Source: Flavobacteriales bacterium (GTDB lineage: Bacteria; Bacteroidota; Bacteroidia; Flavobacteriales_D; Crocinitomicaceae). Taken from it: DNA of 42,771 nucleotides. Location: NCBI GenBank assembly GCA_947497485.1, contig CANMHB010000020.1:1-42771 (forward strand). The letters are read 5' to 3'. The position numbers were made by a program, and so were the translations under genes. Of the stretch, positions 25,892 to 33,182 are shown in pieces. The notes beneath the pieces were generated by a model, which saw nothing but the letters and a program-made list of their open reading frames with translations, ran no database searches and had not been told where the DNA came from. Positions within the stretch are counted from its first letter, which is position 1, and each line of letters opens with the position of its first letter.

Positions 25892-26485
25892 TTAGCGGGT
25901 CGTTGTTTTATTCTTTATTCTGGTTTCATCGTTGTCAATTGAAGACCAATTTACACAAAAAGCCAAAATAAGTTTTATAGAGAAAAGCTGCATTACTATT
26001 TGTAACAATGGATCGGAATAATTCAAAAGTATTGATAAAATAACGCTCAGAAGCAAAAGTGTTATTGCTGCTATTCTCTGTGTGTAATGCTTATTTATAT
26101 TCAAGACAATGATTGAGCAAAGCAGCGTAAATATCGATATTCCCAAAATGGCTTGTAATTCATTTGGGAAGATCCAAATAAGAATGGATGGTTGTAATAG
26201 ATGAAAAAGAACAAAAAAGTATCGTTTTCTTAAAGACTCATCATAATAATTATTTGTTCCTGATGTAAAGTTCGCTACAACGCCACCGGCAATGTCAAGT
26301 GCAAGTATTGTCAGTATAATTAACTTAAAATTTGAAATGTTTGTATTCAACTTCAGTAGTAGCGTTAGTCCAGCAAATGATAAAGAAGCAATTACAATTG
26401 CCAACAAGTCAAAAGTTGTGGTTTCGCGTCCGAATAGTTCAAATAGAAACTTATGAACTTGAATTTTCTTGTTTTGAATTTTCAT
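25892..26485 (-). CDS. Six-helix membrane protein, unrecognised
   Basis: The protein has 197 residues with about six hydrophobic segments: FDLLAIVIASLSFAGLTLLL, FKLIILTILALDIAGGVVAN, YFFVLFHLLQPSILIWIF, ILGISIFTLLCSIIVLNI, IAAITLLLLSVILSILL and IVMQLFSIKLILAFCVNW. The conserved-looking parts are LDIAGGVVANFTSGTN and FHLLQP. Both ends are basic, suggesting cytoplasmic termini. I cannot name the family. It is followed by a hydrolase relic and preceded by a long intergenic region holding a hairpin repeat. Confidence 0.7.
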   Translation of the reverse strand: MKIQNKKIQVHKFLFELFGRETTTFDLLAIVIASLSFAGLTLLLKLNTNISNFKLIILTILALDIAGGVVANFTSGTNNYYDESLRKRYFFVLFHLLQPSILIWIFPNELQAILGISIFTLLCSIIVLNINKHYTQRIAAITLLLLSVILSILLNYSDPLLQIVMQLFSIKLILAFCVNWSSIDNDETRIKNKTTTR

Positions 26486-26654
26486 TATTTGTTGTCCATT
26501 TACAAAGCCCTATAATTTGTTACTAACTGATATAATACAATTAAATCGTTGAATACAAAGTTTTACAAAAGTACAAAAGGTAGCTTTATTTCAGCATTCA
26601 CACGACTATCCTTCATTTCATTTCGGATGGTCCGCCGCAACGGATAAAGGGGGT

Positions 26655-26841
26655 TTAACAAGGAAAAGCTCTGACCACTTCGTAATCTTCTTCGCTCTCG
26701 CTCTGCTTCTCATTCTGAAAGAAAAGCGCTTGTTAAAAAGTGTGAGAAGGAGATTGAAAGCGAGGTAAAAAAGAAAAAGCGCTAATCTTTTCAGACTGCG
26801 CTTTTCTTTTTAGTAGACAGGAACATCGAATTATCTAACCT
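26655..26841. repeat. Dispersed hairpin repeat, copy A
   Basis: Order on the plus strand: AACAAGGAAAAGC; a pyrimidine arm (CGCTCTCGCTCTGCTTCTC); GAAAAGCGC; GTTAAAAAGTGTGAGAAGG with a purine arm ending AAGCGAGG; a GCGC terminator stem (26771-26810); then TAGTAG and the tRNA-like tail. The pyrimidine and purine arms are imperfectly complementary. Copies B (31078) and C (32626) keep the same order. It fills most of the gene-free stretch 26486-26864. The remaining part, 26486-26654, shows only TCCGCCGCAACGGATAAAGG and nothing I can interpret. Confidence 0.7.
26771..26810. terminator. Terminator stem within repeat copy A
   Basis: AAGAAAAAGCGC and GCGCTTTTCTTTT are complementary around a 15-base loop, with T-runs on both strands. 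It lies 54 bases past the stop of the 26865-27995 gene and probably ends that unit. Confidence 0.75.
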
Positions 26842-26864
26842 GATATGGGAGGGGTTGCTAATAA

Positions 26865-27995
26865 TCACCTCACTAAATGAACAAACCCATGTCCAATTTT
26901 CCCGTTTTGAGTTTTAAATTTATAGGTATAAACACCATCAACCAATTCTTTTCCTGAGGCATCTTTCCCATCCCAATTGTTTTGGTAATTCGTGGATAAA
27001 TAAACAACATTTCCCCAGCGATTGAGGATGATAACTTCTGTATTCTCAGGTAAATTTTGAATTTCGAAAAAATCGTTATTACCGTCATTGTTGGGTGAGA
27101 AAACATTGGGAATAATGAAATCCAAATCACAATTAATTTCATTTAGAGCAGCATTATCCATCACAAAGTAGGGTTCAAAAGTATAACCATTTGCTTCATT
27201 AAATGTGAAATCTTCGGGTGGTGAGCACGGACCGCCAATCATGATTGCCTGAATGGAATTGATAGCGGTAAATTGAATGTTAAGTGTCTGCCAGGTTCCA
27301 TCTGCTTGATAGGAGGCACGCCCAAGCTCAACCCAATTTCCAGATATCGTTGGACATGTTACTGTTGAATCAGGTAATTGCGTACAATTTGTGTTGCCGA
27401 ATACAGTAATATCGACCGGTCCAAACCATATATTGGGTAAAGAAGTACCAAAAGATGACATCCCTATTCCGAGAAGGTTCATTTGGATATTGTAGGATGA
27501 ACCTACTTCTAAAGGTTGAGTCAAACAGGTTTTTAAGTATTCAATATAAATTCCGTCTTCAATTTGTCCATCAAAACCAGGAACATCCGGAAGATTTAAA
27601 ATGAAAAAACCTGCAACACCCTGTCCATCAGGTAACGGTGTTGGTATGTTGGGCCAAAATGCGCCAGTCAGGTTGATGAAATAATCCGATGATCCCCAGG
27701 TTCCAGGTTGCCAGTTATCGACACAATAAATTCCACCCACACCTTGACTATTGATTGCAATTTGTGAAAAATTAGTGGGCAAGCAGCTGTGTTCCTCAAA
27801 TGATGGGTTTGGTATAAAGTTATTCCCAAGAATTCCTAGATTGTTCCCAGTACACTCGCAATCTAAATTATCGTTGAGGTCAATCAATCCATCGTTATCA
27901 TCGTCCAACCCATTATTGCAAATTTCTTGGGATGAGGCATGAAAGGAAAATAGAAGAATGATAAGCAGATAATTCAATTTCTTACCCAAAATCAT
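26865..27995 (-). CDS. T9SS type B sorted protein with N-terminal calcium-type motif
   Basis: The protein has 376 residues with a signal peptide ending HASSQ at about residue 22. Right after it lies ICNNGLDDDNDGLIDLNDN, an aspartate-rich motif of the thrombospondin-3/EF-hand type that may bind calcium. Residues 55-285 (NFIPNPSFEEHSCLPTNFSQ, VDNWQPGTWGSSDYF, CLTQPLEVGSSYNIQM, WQTLNIQFTA) look like a galactose-binding-type domain, as in related surface proteins. The type B sorting domain follows: IPNVFSPNNDGNND, VIILNRWGNVVYLS, GVYTYKFKTQ, GHGFVHLVR. It overlaps the CotH gene by four bases (ATGA), which indicates translational coupling. Confidence 0.9.
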   Translation of the reverse strand: MILGKKLNYLLIILLFSFHASSQEICNNGLDDDNDGLIDLNDNLDCECTGNNLGILGNNFIPNPSFEEHSCLPTNFSQIAINSQGVGGIYCVDNWQPGTWGSSDYFINLTGAFWPNIPTPLPDGQGVAGFFILNLPDVPGFDGQIEDGIYIEYLKTCLTQPLEVGSSYNIQMNLLGIGMSSFGTSLPNIWFGPVDITVFGNTNCTQLPDSTVTCPTISGNWVELGRASYQADGTWQTLNIQFTAINSIQAIMIGGPCSPPEDFTFNEANGYTFEPYFVMDNAALNEINCDLDFIIPNVFSPNNDGNNDFFEIQNLPENTEVIILNRWGNVVYLSTNYQNNWDGKDASGKELVDGVYTYKFKTQNGKIGHGFVHLVR

Positions 27996-30900
27996 TCTTT
28001 AATGAATTTTACAGTATATGTTTTTTCACCTTGAGTCAATTTAAGAATGTACCACCCGTTGGCTAAACTGGCGACATTAATTTCTTTACTTGAATTGGAG
28101 GTAAACATCAATTGCCCTAAAGGATTATAAATGCTCATTTCACCATCTAAATTTTCAGATAATCCTCTAATATGTAGTAAATCTTCCGTTGGGTTTGGAT
28201 ATACCAAAATCGACGTATTTGAAATTTCCAGAACCCCAACCGTAGAGATAAAATGGGCTGTAAAAATTACTGAATTTGTATTTAATGTATCTAGAAAAAT
28301 TGCACTTGTCGTATCTGAAATCAATCCATTTGCCTCCCAATGAGAAAATTGATAACCCGGCATTGCTTCTGCTTCTATTTTTATAGGAACTCCATCGAAG
28401 TAAATCCCATTCCAGGGATATGAATTGGGAGTAATTGTGCTGATGTTGATTTTCCCGGCATTTGCAGGATAAACATCTAAATTAACGCTAACTTGCTGAG
28501 GAAGACTAAAGCTACTTTGAATATGATTACGCATATTTTCAGGTCGACAAAGTAAATCCTCTGAGAAAATTAGATGATATTGATAAAATGCATCTACTTG
28601 AGCCTGAACATTATTAGGATCTCCCCATCTCTCATATTCGTTGGCCATTTCACTAACCGTTCGGTTGAACATATCATTTTCTAATTCCAAAAGTCTTGAA
28701 GGCAGGTAAACTGTATTCATTTGATCGGCAAATCGATTGATAAAATAATTTTTGAATCGATTATTTTGTAAACTGTGCATCCATATGTTCACATGGGGAT
28801 TGTTCGGGTCAGATGCCTGCAAATTGAGTAATCCACCCAGATAATTATGTGCACAATTTAATTCGTTTGAACCCAAGATTGTGCTGTAATCGTTGGGAAG
28901 TAAACCGTATTCCAAATCCATTAAACAGTAGCGCCAGCGATAGTTAGTAGCATCGGAACGATAAAGTTTTATGTTATTGTATCCAGGAACCCAATCCACA
29001 TTATTCATCCAAACTTCAGCAATCCAATAGTCATTTAAATAATTCAAATCAAAATATTGATTTGCCTGACTCCAATAGCTTGTATCAAATGGATTTAATT
29101 GAATTAGGTTGTTGTAAGAATTATAGAAATTCTGAACATCACCTTCAACTGCTCTTAATTGAAATCCATACTGGGCTGTTGAACCAAGAATTTCGATCGT
29201 ATTTTCACTTGCTCCATCATAAATTTCAAACATTTCTGTATTAAATTTCTCTCGTAAATCATAAAGCCCCCAGTAATTGCCATTCACATAAACCGTTGCC
29301 GGTCGAGATGCCGAGTAGTAATTATATGTGCCTTCTCCCATCATTCTTCCTTGAACACCATCCTTGTGAGGTAAAATTAAGTTGAGGTTACTTCCATTTC
29401 TCAGATAAAAATCACTATAAACTGTTCGATTTGTTCGATCTGGAATGATATTACCAGTAACAGGACCTTGTCCCAAAACACCATCATTAAATTTAATTCG
29501 AAACGGCCTTTGAGGTTTACCTCTTGATCCCCAACCACCGTCCATAATGATTCCTGCCCTTCGAGAAAAAAGAAGATTGTGATTAAGCGTAGAGTCAAAA
29601 TAATCAATGGATGCATTCTTCAACAAATCGAGTGAAGGATTATCAAACATTCCTGTGGGTCCGAATAAGTTTTGTGGGTCACTGATAACTGAAATGATTG
29701 GTGTAGTATGGTGAACATTGAATAAATAGCTAGCTGAAGTTATTGTGCTAGTAATCAATCCATTAACATAAGATCTTGCTCGCAGAATTTTTGATTGAAA
29801 AATATAAATCGGAGTTCCGTTCCATAGAGTTGAATTTTCATTTGGATCACTTCCGTCAAGCGTGTAATAAATTGTGGCTGTGGTGTTATTTAGGTCAGTA
29901 ATTGATACTGAAATTGGACTTGTGTAAATCCCACTATTTATTGAAAAAACAGGGGCAGCAGCATAGCCATCTGAAGGAATGGAGTTGTTGTTACTGACAC
30001 CAGGTGTTGGAGAACTAAATCGTTTAAGTGTTCCTGAGGCATCTAAAAAATGTCCAATACTTATGTCGTATCCTGGGCCACAATTAACATTTAAAGCACT
30101 AACCACTGTTCCGGATGGATTATACAATTTAATTGTTTCACCTGTAGAACCAATTTTAAAATTGGTATGATTGAAATTTCCTGTTGCCGGAACAAAATTT
30201 GGTGATAGTGCATTAATTCCAGTATTTGCTAGACTTAACTCAAACAACTGGAAATTTGTTGGACAAGTTGCGATTACATCAAACGCAAGCGAATCAATGT
30301 TTCCAGCTGAAAGGCCAGCTGATATCAATTCACTTGCCGTGTAAAGGTATTGTTGGCGAGCACCTTCGTACCAGTTACTGTAAGCCGAAGGATAGTCATA
30401 ATAACCATTCTGAATGATTCCAGTTCCAATAATAGAAGAGTTAAAGCGAATATTGGGGCGCTGCTGGGCATTGCTTCCACCACTGAATCCGCATGCGGAA
30501 CCTGGGTAATTCAATGCAATTGTAGCCGAATTATAGATTGTGGAACTTTGGGAATGAATGGAATTGCATTGGTAAAACGGGTTGTAGGTGCAAAGATTCA
30601 AAACAATATTTGATACGCCATCCCAATAGAACGGAGTCGTAAAATGATGGGTGTTCCAACCTGTCTGTGGTTGAAAAGTGCTATCAGTTAGTACACTCGT
30701 AAATGGTGCGCTAGCAAAACGATTTTTCTCACTGCAAAAAACAATTATAAATTCATTTGGTTGAATAATTTGATGGGGAAAATACCATTCGCCAGGTGTT
30801 GAATTATCACTTAAACTGTAATTGAATAAATCAATCGGGGATGAACCTGCATTAAAAATTTCTATCCAGTCTTCATAGTCTCCTTCCTCGTCCAAAAGAG

Positions 30901-31003
30901 TAAGGTAATTTTTATTACTCCCTTCGTTGATAATTATTTGACCGAAACAAAGATTATAACCAAGTATAAAGATTATGATTAGGCGTAATTTAAATCTGAA
31001 CAT
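27992..31003 (-). CDS. CotH-kinase-family secreted protein with split lamin-tail domain, T9SS type A
   Basis: The protein has 1003 residues with a signal peptide ending NLCFGQ. A lamin-tail domain begins IINEGSNKNYLTL and EDWIEIFNAGSSPIDLFNYS. It appears to be interrupted at about 90-265 by a separate module (YYDYPSAYSNWYEGARQQYL, YTASELISAG) and to resume with HTNFKIGSTGETIKLYNPSG. A chitobiase-type segment follows (ATIYYTLDGSDPN), then the CotH domain at about 430-780 (GIIMDGGWGSRGKPQRPFRI, YLRNGSNLN, YWGLYDLREKFN, YRWRYCLMDLEYGL). An InlB-like segment (YQFSHWEANG) and a type A tail (VYPNPTEDLLHIRG, ending YTVKFIKE) end it. CotH proteins are atypical kinases acting on secreted proteins. Its overlapping partner gene may be functionally linked, which is inference. 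Confidence 0.9.
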   Translation of the reverse strand: MFRFKLRLIIIFILGYNLCFGQIIINEGSNKNYLTLLDEEGDYEDWIEIFNAGSSPIDLFNYSLSDNSTPGEWYFPHQIIQPNEFIIVFCSEKNRFASAPFTSVLTDSTFQPQTGWNTHHFTTPFYWDGVSNIVLNLCTYNPFYQCNSIHSQSSTIYNSATIALNYPGSACGFSGGSNAQQRPNIRFNSSIIGTGIIQNGYYDYPSAYSNWYEGARQQYLYTASELISAGLSAGNIDSLAFDVIATCPTNFQLFELSLANTGINALSPNFVPATGNFNHTNFKIGSTGETIKLYNPSGTVVSALNVNCGPGYDISIGHFLDASGTLKRFSSPTPGVSNNNSIPSDGYAAAPVFSINSGIYTSPISVSITDLNNTTATIYYTLDGSDPNENSTLWNGTPIYIFQSKILRARSYVNGLITSTITSASYLFNVHHTTPIISVISDPQNLFGPTGMFDNPSLDLLKNASIDYFDSTLNHNLLFSRRAGIIMDGGWGSRGKPQRPFRIKFNDGVLGQGPVTGNIIPDRTNRTVYSDFYLRNGSNLNLILPHKDGVQGRMMGEGTYNYYSASRPATVYVNGNYWGLYDLREKFNTEMFEIYDGASENTIEILGSTAQYGFQLRAVEGDVQNFYNSYNNLIQLNPFDTSYWSQANQYFDLNYLNDYWIAEVWMNNVDWVPGYNNIKLYRSDATNYRWRYCLMDLEYGLLPNDYSTILGSNELNCAHNYLGGLLNLQASDPNNPHVNIWMHSLQNNRFKNYFINRFADQMNTVYLPSRLLELENDMFNRTVSEMANEYERWGDPNNVQAQVDAFYQYHLIFSEDLLCRPENMRNHIQSSFSLPQQVSVNLDVYPANAGKINISTITPNSYPWNGIYFDGVPIKIEAEAMPGYQFSHWEANGLISDTTSAIFLDTLNTNSVIFTAHFISTVGVLEISNTSILVYPNPTEDLLHIRGLSENLDGEMSIYNPLGQLMFTSNSSKEINVASLANGWYILKLTQGEKTYTVKFIKE

Positions 31004-31077
31004 TTGAAATTATTCTAATACAATTTTAAACATTTCATCCGAAAAATCCCTAAATCCGAAAAAATAAAAACCTGTTG

Positions 31078-31266
31078 TTACCAGGAAAAGTTCAGACCAA
31101 TTCGATATTTTCTCCGCTCTCCCACTTCACTCTCGCTAGTAACGAAAAGCGCTAGTTAAAAAGTGTAAGAAGGAGAGTGAGAGCGAGGTAAAAAGAAAAA
31201 GCGCTAATCTTTTCAGATTGCGCTTTTCTTTTTTAGTAGAGAGGAGTATCCAATTATCGAACCTTG
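31078..31266. repeat. Dispersed hairpin repeat, copy B
   Basis: The order is the same as in copies A and C: CCAGGAAAAG; pyrimidine arm (TCTCCGCTCTCCCACTTCAC, then TCTCGC); GAAAAGCGCTAGTTAAAAAG; purine arm (AAGGAGAGTGAGAGCGAGG); GCGC terminator stem; TAGTAG and a decayed tail ending ATTATCGAACCTT. The two arms pair imperfectly into a long hairpin. It occupies most of the gene-free stretch 31004-31422. The rest of that stretch holds a palindrome at 31367 and no gene I can support. Confidence 0.7.
31193..31232. terminator. Terminator stem within repeat copy B
   Basis: AAGAAAAAGCGC and GCGCTTTTCTTTT pair around a 15-base loop. The stem is almost identical to copy A. No gene on either strand ends immediately before it, so it may act as an insulator between the CotH gene and the plus-strand gene at 31423. 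Confidence 0.6.
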
Positions 31267-31366
31267 ACGATATCTCCGAACTATCAAGATCAAGCCAGAT
31301 ATTGGAGGGATTGGAACAAATTCAAGTTCAGTTTGTCAAGAAAATATTCTAAAATAAGGAGGAGTT

Positions 31367-31381
31367 ACCTTATAATAAGGT
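31367..31381 (+). promoter_or_regulatory. 15-base palindrome near the start of the 31423 gene, possible operator
   Basis: ACCTTAT-A-ATAAGGT is a perfect inverted repeat around a single base. It lies about 42 bases before the TTG start and 14 bases before TACATTTG (31395-31402), a match to the -7 box TAnnTTTG. It could be a repressor site overlapping the -33 region. No matching -33 element is visible. Confidence 0.4.
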
Positions 31382-31422
31382 TATAAGAAAATGATACATT
31401 TGTTCAATTAAATTTTTTTGAA

Positions 31423-32520
31423 TTGAAATTACGTATTCTCTTATTAGTCTGTTTTCTACCCTTTTGCAATGTAATTGCCCAAGACATTATAAAAATGGAA
31501 AAAAGTGGTGGTGTTTACCTCATTCCTTGTAAGGTGAATGCTTTACCCTTGAAGTTCATTTTTGATACAGGTGCAAGTGAGGTGAGCATTTCGTTAACGG
31601 AAGCACTTTTTATGCTGAAGAATGGGTACTTAACGGAATCAGATATTAAAGGAACGGTATACTATAGTATAGCAAACGGTGATATCGCAGAAGGGACCAA
31701 GATTAACATTCAAAAAATTGAAGTAGGAAAACAAACCTTGTATAATGTGGAGGCCTCCATTGTTCACTCAACGGAAGCACCCTTACTCTTTGGTCAAAGT
31801 GCAATGGAACGATTTGGGAAGTTTACCATGGATTATCCAAATTCAAATTTAATTATTGAAGGGACATCGAATACAACATCCACAACAATCTTTGCAAATT
31901 CAAACATTATTAAATCAGTAAAAATCGGAAATCAAACATGGATGACCGAAAATTTAAACGTAGATAAATTTAGAAATGGAGATTTAATCCCCGAGGCAAA
32001 AACCGATGAAGAGTGGTTAAATGCGGGGAAAAATAAACAGCCGGCTTGGTGCTACTATAATAATGATACTTTACATGGATTAACATACGGAAGAATATAT
32101 AATTATTATGCATTAACAGATTCAAGGAATATATGTCCTGAAGGATGGAAAATTCCATCAAAATCCGAATGGTTAATAATGTTAATTGAAAACACTGAAG
32201 CGCTAGATTGTGGAACGAAATTAAAAAGTAAGAGTGGTTGGCATCAATCAAAACAGATTAATGGCAACGGAAATAATCTTACCGGTTTAACAATTCTGCC
32301 TTCCGGAGGCAGATATGGAGGAAAGGATTTAATTTTCAACCCTATGAGACCTGCGCGCCAAGGTTTTGATGGTTTACTTTTTGATACTTGGTTTTGGACA
32401 AGTGATTACAATTATCTTGAAGACTGGGCCGAAGTAGCAATTTTTTGTTGGTCATGCGCACCTTCTACCGGAAGAGTGCCAATGCCTCATGGTTCTTCGA
32501 TCCGTTGCATCAAAGATTAA
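31423..32520 (+). CDS. Retropepsin-like aspartic protease fused to a FISUMP domain, exported
   Basis: The protein has 365 residues from a TTG start, chosen because MKLRILLLVCFLPFCNVIAQ is a clear signal peptide and the next ATG would lose it. Residues 24-150 fit a retropepsin-like single-lobe aspartic protease: GGVYLIPCKVNALPLKFIFD, then TGAS with catalytic Asp48-Thr-Gly, IEVGKQTLYNVEASIV, and PLLFGQSAMERFG. Residues 170-365 form a FISUMP domain: SVKIGNQTWMTENLNVDKFR, YGRIYNYYALTD, ICPEGWKIPSKSEWL, LTILPSGGRYGG, WTSDYN, and SIRCIKD. No T9SS tail is present, so a periplasmic place is likely. The protease would work as a dimer. Substrate unknown. Confidence 0.85.
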   Translation: MKLRILLLVCFLPFCNVIAQDIIKMEKSGGVYLIPCKVNALPLKFIFDTGASEVSISLTEALFMLKNGYLTESDIKGTVYYSIANGDIAEGTKINIQKIEVGKQTLYNVEASIVHSTEAPLLFGQSAMERFGKFTMDYPNSNLIIEGTSNTTSTTIFANSNIIKSVKIGNQTWMTENLNVDKFRNGDLIPEAKTDEEWLNAGKNKQPAWCYYNNDTLHGLTYGRIYNYYALTDSRNICPEGWKIPSKSEWLIMLIENTEALDCGTKLKSKSGWHQSKQINGNGNNLTGLTILPSGGRYGGKDLIFNPMRPARQGFDGLLFDTWFWTSDYNYLEDWAEVAIFCWSCAPSTGRVPMPHGSSIRCIKD

Positions 32521-32625
32521 ATTTCCAGGTTTAAAGGATAAGTCTAAACAATTTACTCCTAACCATGCCGTAAAAAATCGATGAATGAAAAAAGAGAAAC
32601 TTCATTACATATTTAAGCAATTGCT

Positions 32626-32835
32626 TGGCGCTTAACAAGGAAAAGCACAGAACGCTGTGCGATCATTTGCACTCTCACACTTGTCCCGATACTTCGGGGT
32701 TTCACTCTCACACTATGAAAAGCGCATTTTAATAAAGTGTGAGTTTGAGTCCGCCTAGGCGGAGAGTTTTGAGGGAAAAAGAAAAGCGCCATCACTTGCG
32801 TAATTGCGCTTTTCTTTTTAGTAGCGGGGACACGA
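32626..32835. repeat. Dispersed hairpin repeat, copy C, carrying nested short palindromes and a tRNA 3' end
   Basis: It has the same frame as copies A and B: TTAACAAGGAAAAGC, pyrimidine arm (CACTCTCACACTT ... TTCACTCTCACAC), GAAAAGCGC, AAAGTGTGAGTTTGAG, GCGC terminator stem, TAGTAGCGGGGACACGA. It differs by inserted short palindromes: CCCGATACTTCGGG (32685-32698) in the left arm and TCCGCCTAGGCGGA (32750-32763) in the right arm, plus GCACAGAACGCTGTGC (32645-32660). Bases 32821-32835 copy the 3' end of the tRNA gene at 33005 exactly. With the next repeat entry it explains the gene-free stretch 32521-33004. Confidence 0.7.
32776..32819. terminator. Terminator stem within repeat copy C
   Basis: AAAAAGAAAAGCGC and GCGCTTTTCTTTTT are perfectly complementary over 14 bases around a 16-base loop. 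It can work on both strands. The nearest gene end is that of the plus-strand gene at 32520. Confidence 0.6.
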
Positions 32836-32894
32836 ATATCCCGATAGCTAAGCTTTTCGGGATGGACCTAAAGAGGGGCTTTACAAAGAAAACC

Positions 32895-32919
32895 GAGTTG
32901 TTTTAACAACTCTTTTTTT
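32895..32919 (+). terminator. Plus-strand terminator
   Basis: GAGTTGTT-TT-AACAACTC is followed by seven T. It is correctly oriented for plus-strand transcripts reading out of the 31423 gene through repeat C. Confidence 0.65.
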
Positions 32920-32968
32920 ATGCCTTTAATCTTCATTCAAGCCTTCGGCTTGTTTCAGTTTACGGCAT

Positions 32969-32999
32969 AAAAAAACCTGAGCCAAATGACTCAGGTTTT
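32969..32999 (-). terminator. Terminator of the initiator tRNA gene
   Basis: On the minus strand AAAACCTGAG and CTCAGGTTTT pair around an eight-base loop and run into seven T. The stem begins six bases after the tRNA 3' end. Confidence 0.8.
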
Positions 33000-33004
33000 C
33001 TTTG

Positions 33005-33077
33005 TAGCGGGGACACGACTCGAACGTGCGACCTTCGGGTTATGAGCCCGACGAGCTGCCAACTGCTCCACCCCGCA
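33005..33077 (-). tRNA. tRNA-Met (CAT), initiator type
   Basis: A 73-base cloverleaf. The acceptor 5' strand is TGCGGGG and the 3' strand CCCCGCT, so positions 2-7 pair with 66-71. Position 1 faces 72 as T opposite T, a mismatch. Bacterial initiator tRNAs are marked by an unpaired 1-72. The anticodon arm TCGGG-CTCATAA-CCCGA has the three G-C pairs of initiators and anticodon CAT. The D arm is GGAGCAGTTGGCAGCTC and the T arm GCACG-TTCGAGT-CGTGT. CCA is not encoded (CAA follows). It lies 105 bases downstream of metG on the same strand with its own promoter and terminator. Confidence 0.95.
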
Positions 33078-33130
33078 ATATATCTTTATTTAATTTTTCA
33101 TTTTGAAATTCTCCGTTGAGAATTGTGATA

Positions 33131-33162
33131 CAAAGATATGTCAAATATGCCGTTTATGCAAA
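33131..33162 (-). promoter_or_regulatory. Bacteroidota housekeeping promoter for the initiator tRNA
   Basis: On the minus strand TTTG (33162-33159), a 20-base spacer and TATCTTTG (33138-33131) fit the -33/-7 pattern TTTG-N(about 20)-TAnnTTTG closely. Start of transcription is expected near 33124, about 47 bases before the tRNA. It lies between the metG stop and the tRNA. Confidence 0.7.
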
Positions 33163-33182
33163 TGATTTAACAAATCTTTGAA

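Larger units (their letters stand above)
32838..33005. repeat. Inverted pair of tRNA-terminator modules with short palindromes
   Basis: Two head-to-head copies of the module ACAAAGAAAACC - hairpin - poly T - ATGCC are found. The plus copy is at 32883-32924. The minus copy at 32964-33005 belongs to the tRNA gene. Outer arms ACAAAGAAAACC and GGTTTTCTTTGT and inner arms TTTTTTTATGCC and GGCATAAAAAAA are each perfectly complementary. The enclosed hairpins differ in sequence. Palindromes ATCCCGA...TCGGGAT (32838-32863) and CAAGCCTTCGGCTTG (32938-32952) lie outside and inside. Confidence 0.65.

Noticed and set aside
32821..33018. A short integrative element with att sites at the tRNA 3' end
   Set aside because: The 15-base direct repeat is real, but only 183 bases of hairpins lie between and no integrase or cargo is present. 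I keep it as a repeat/relic observation instead.
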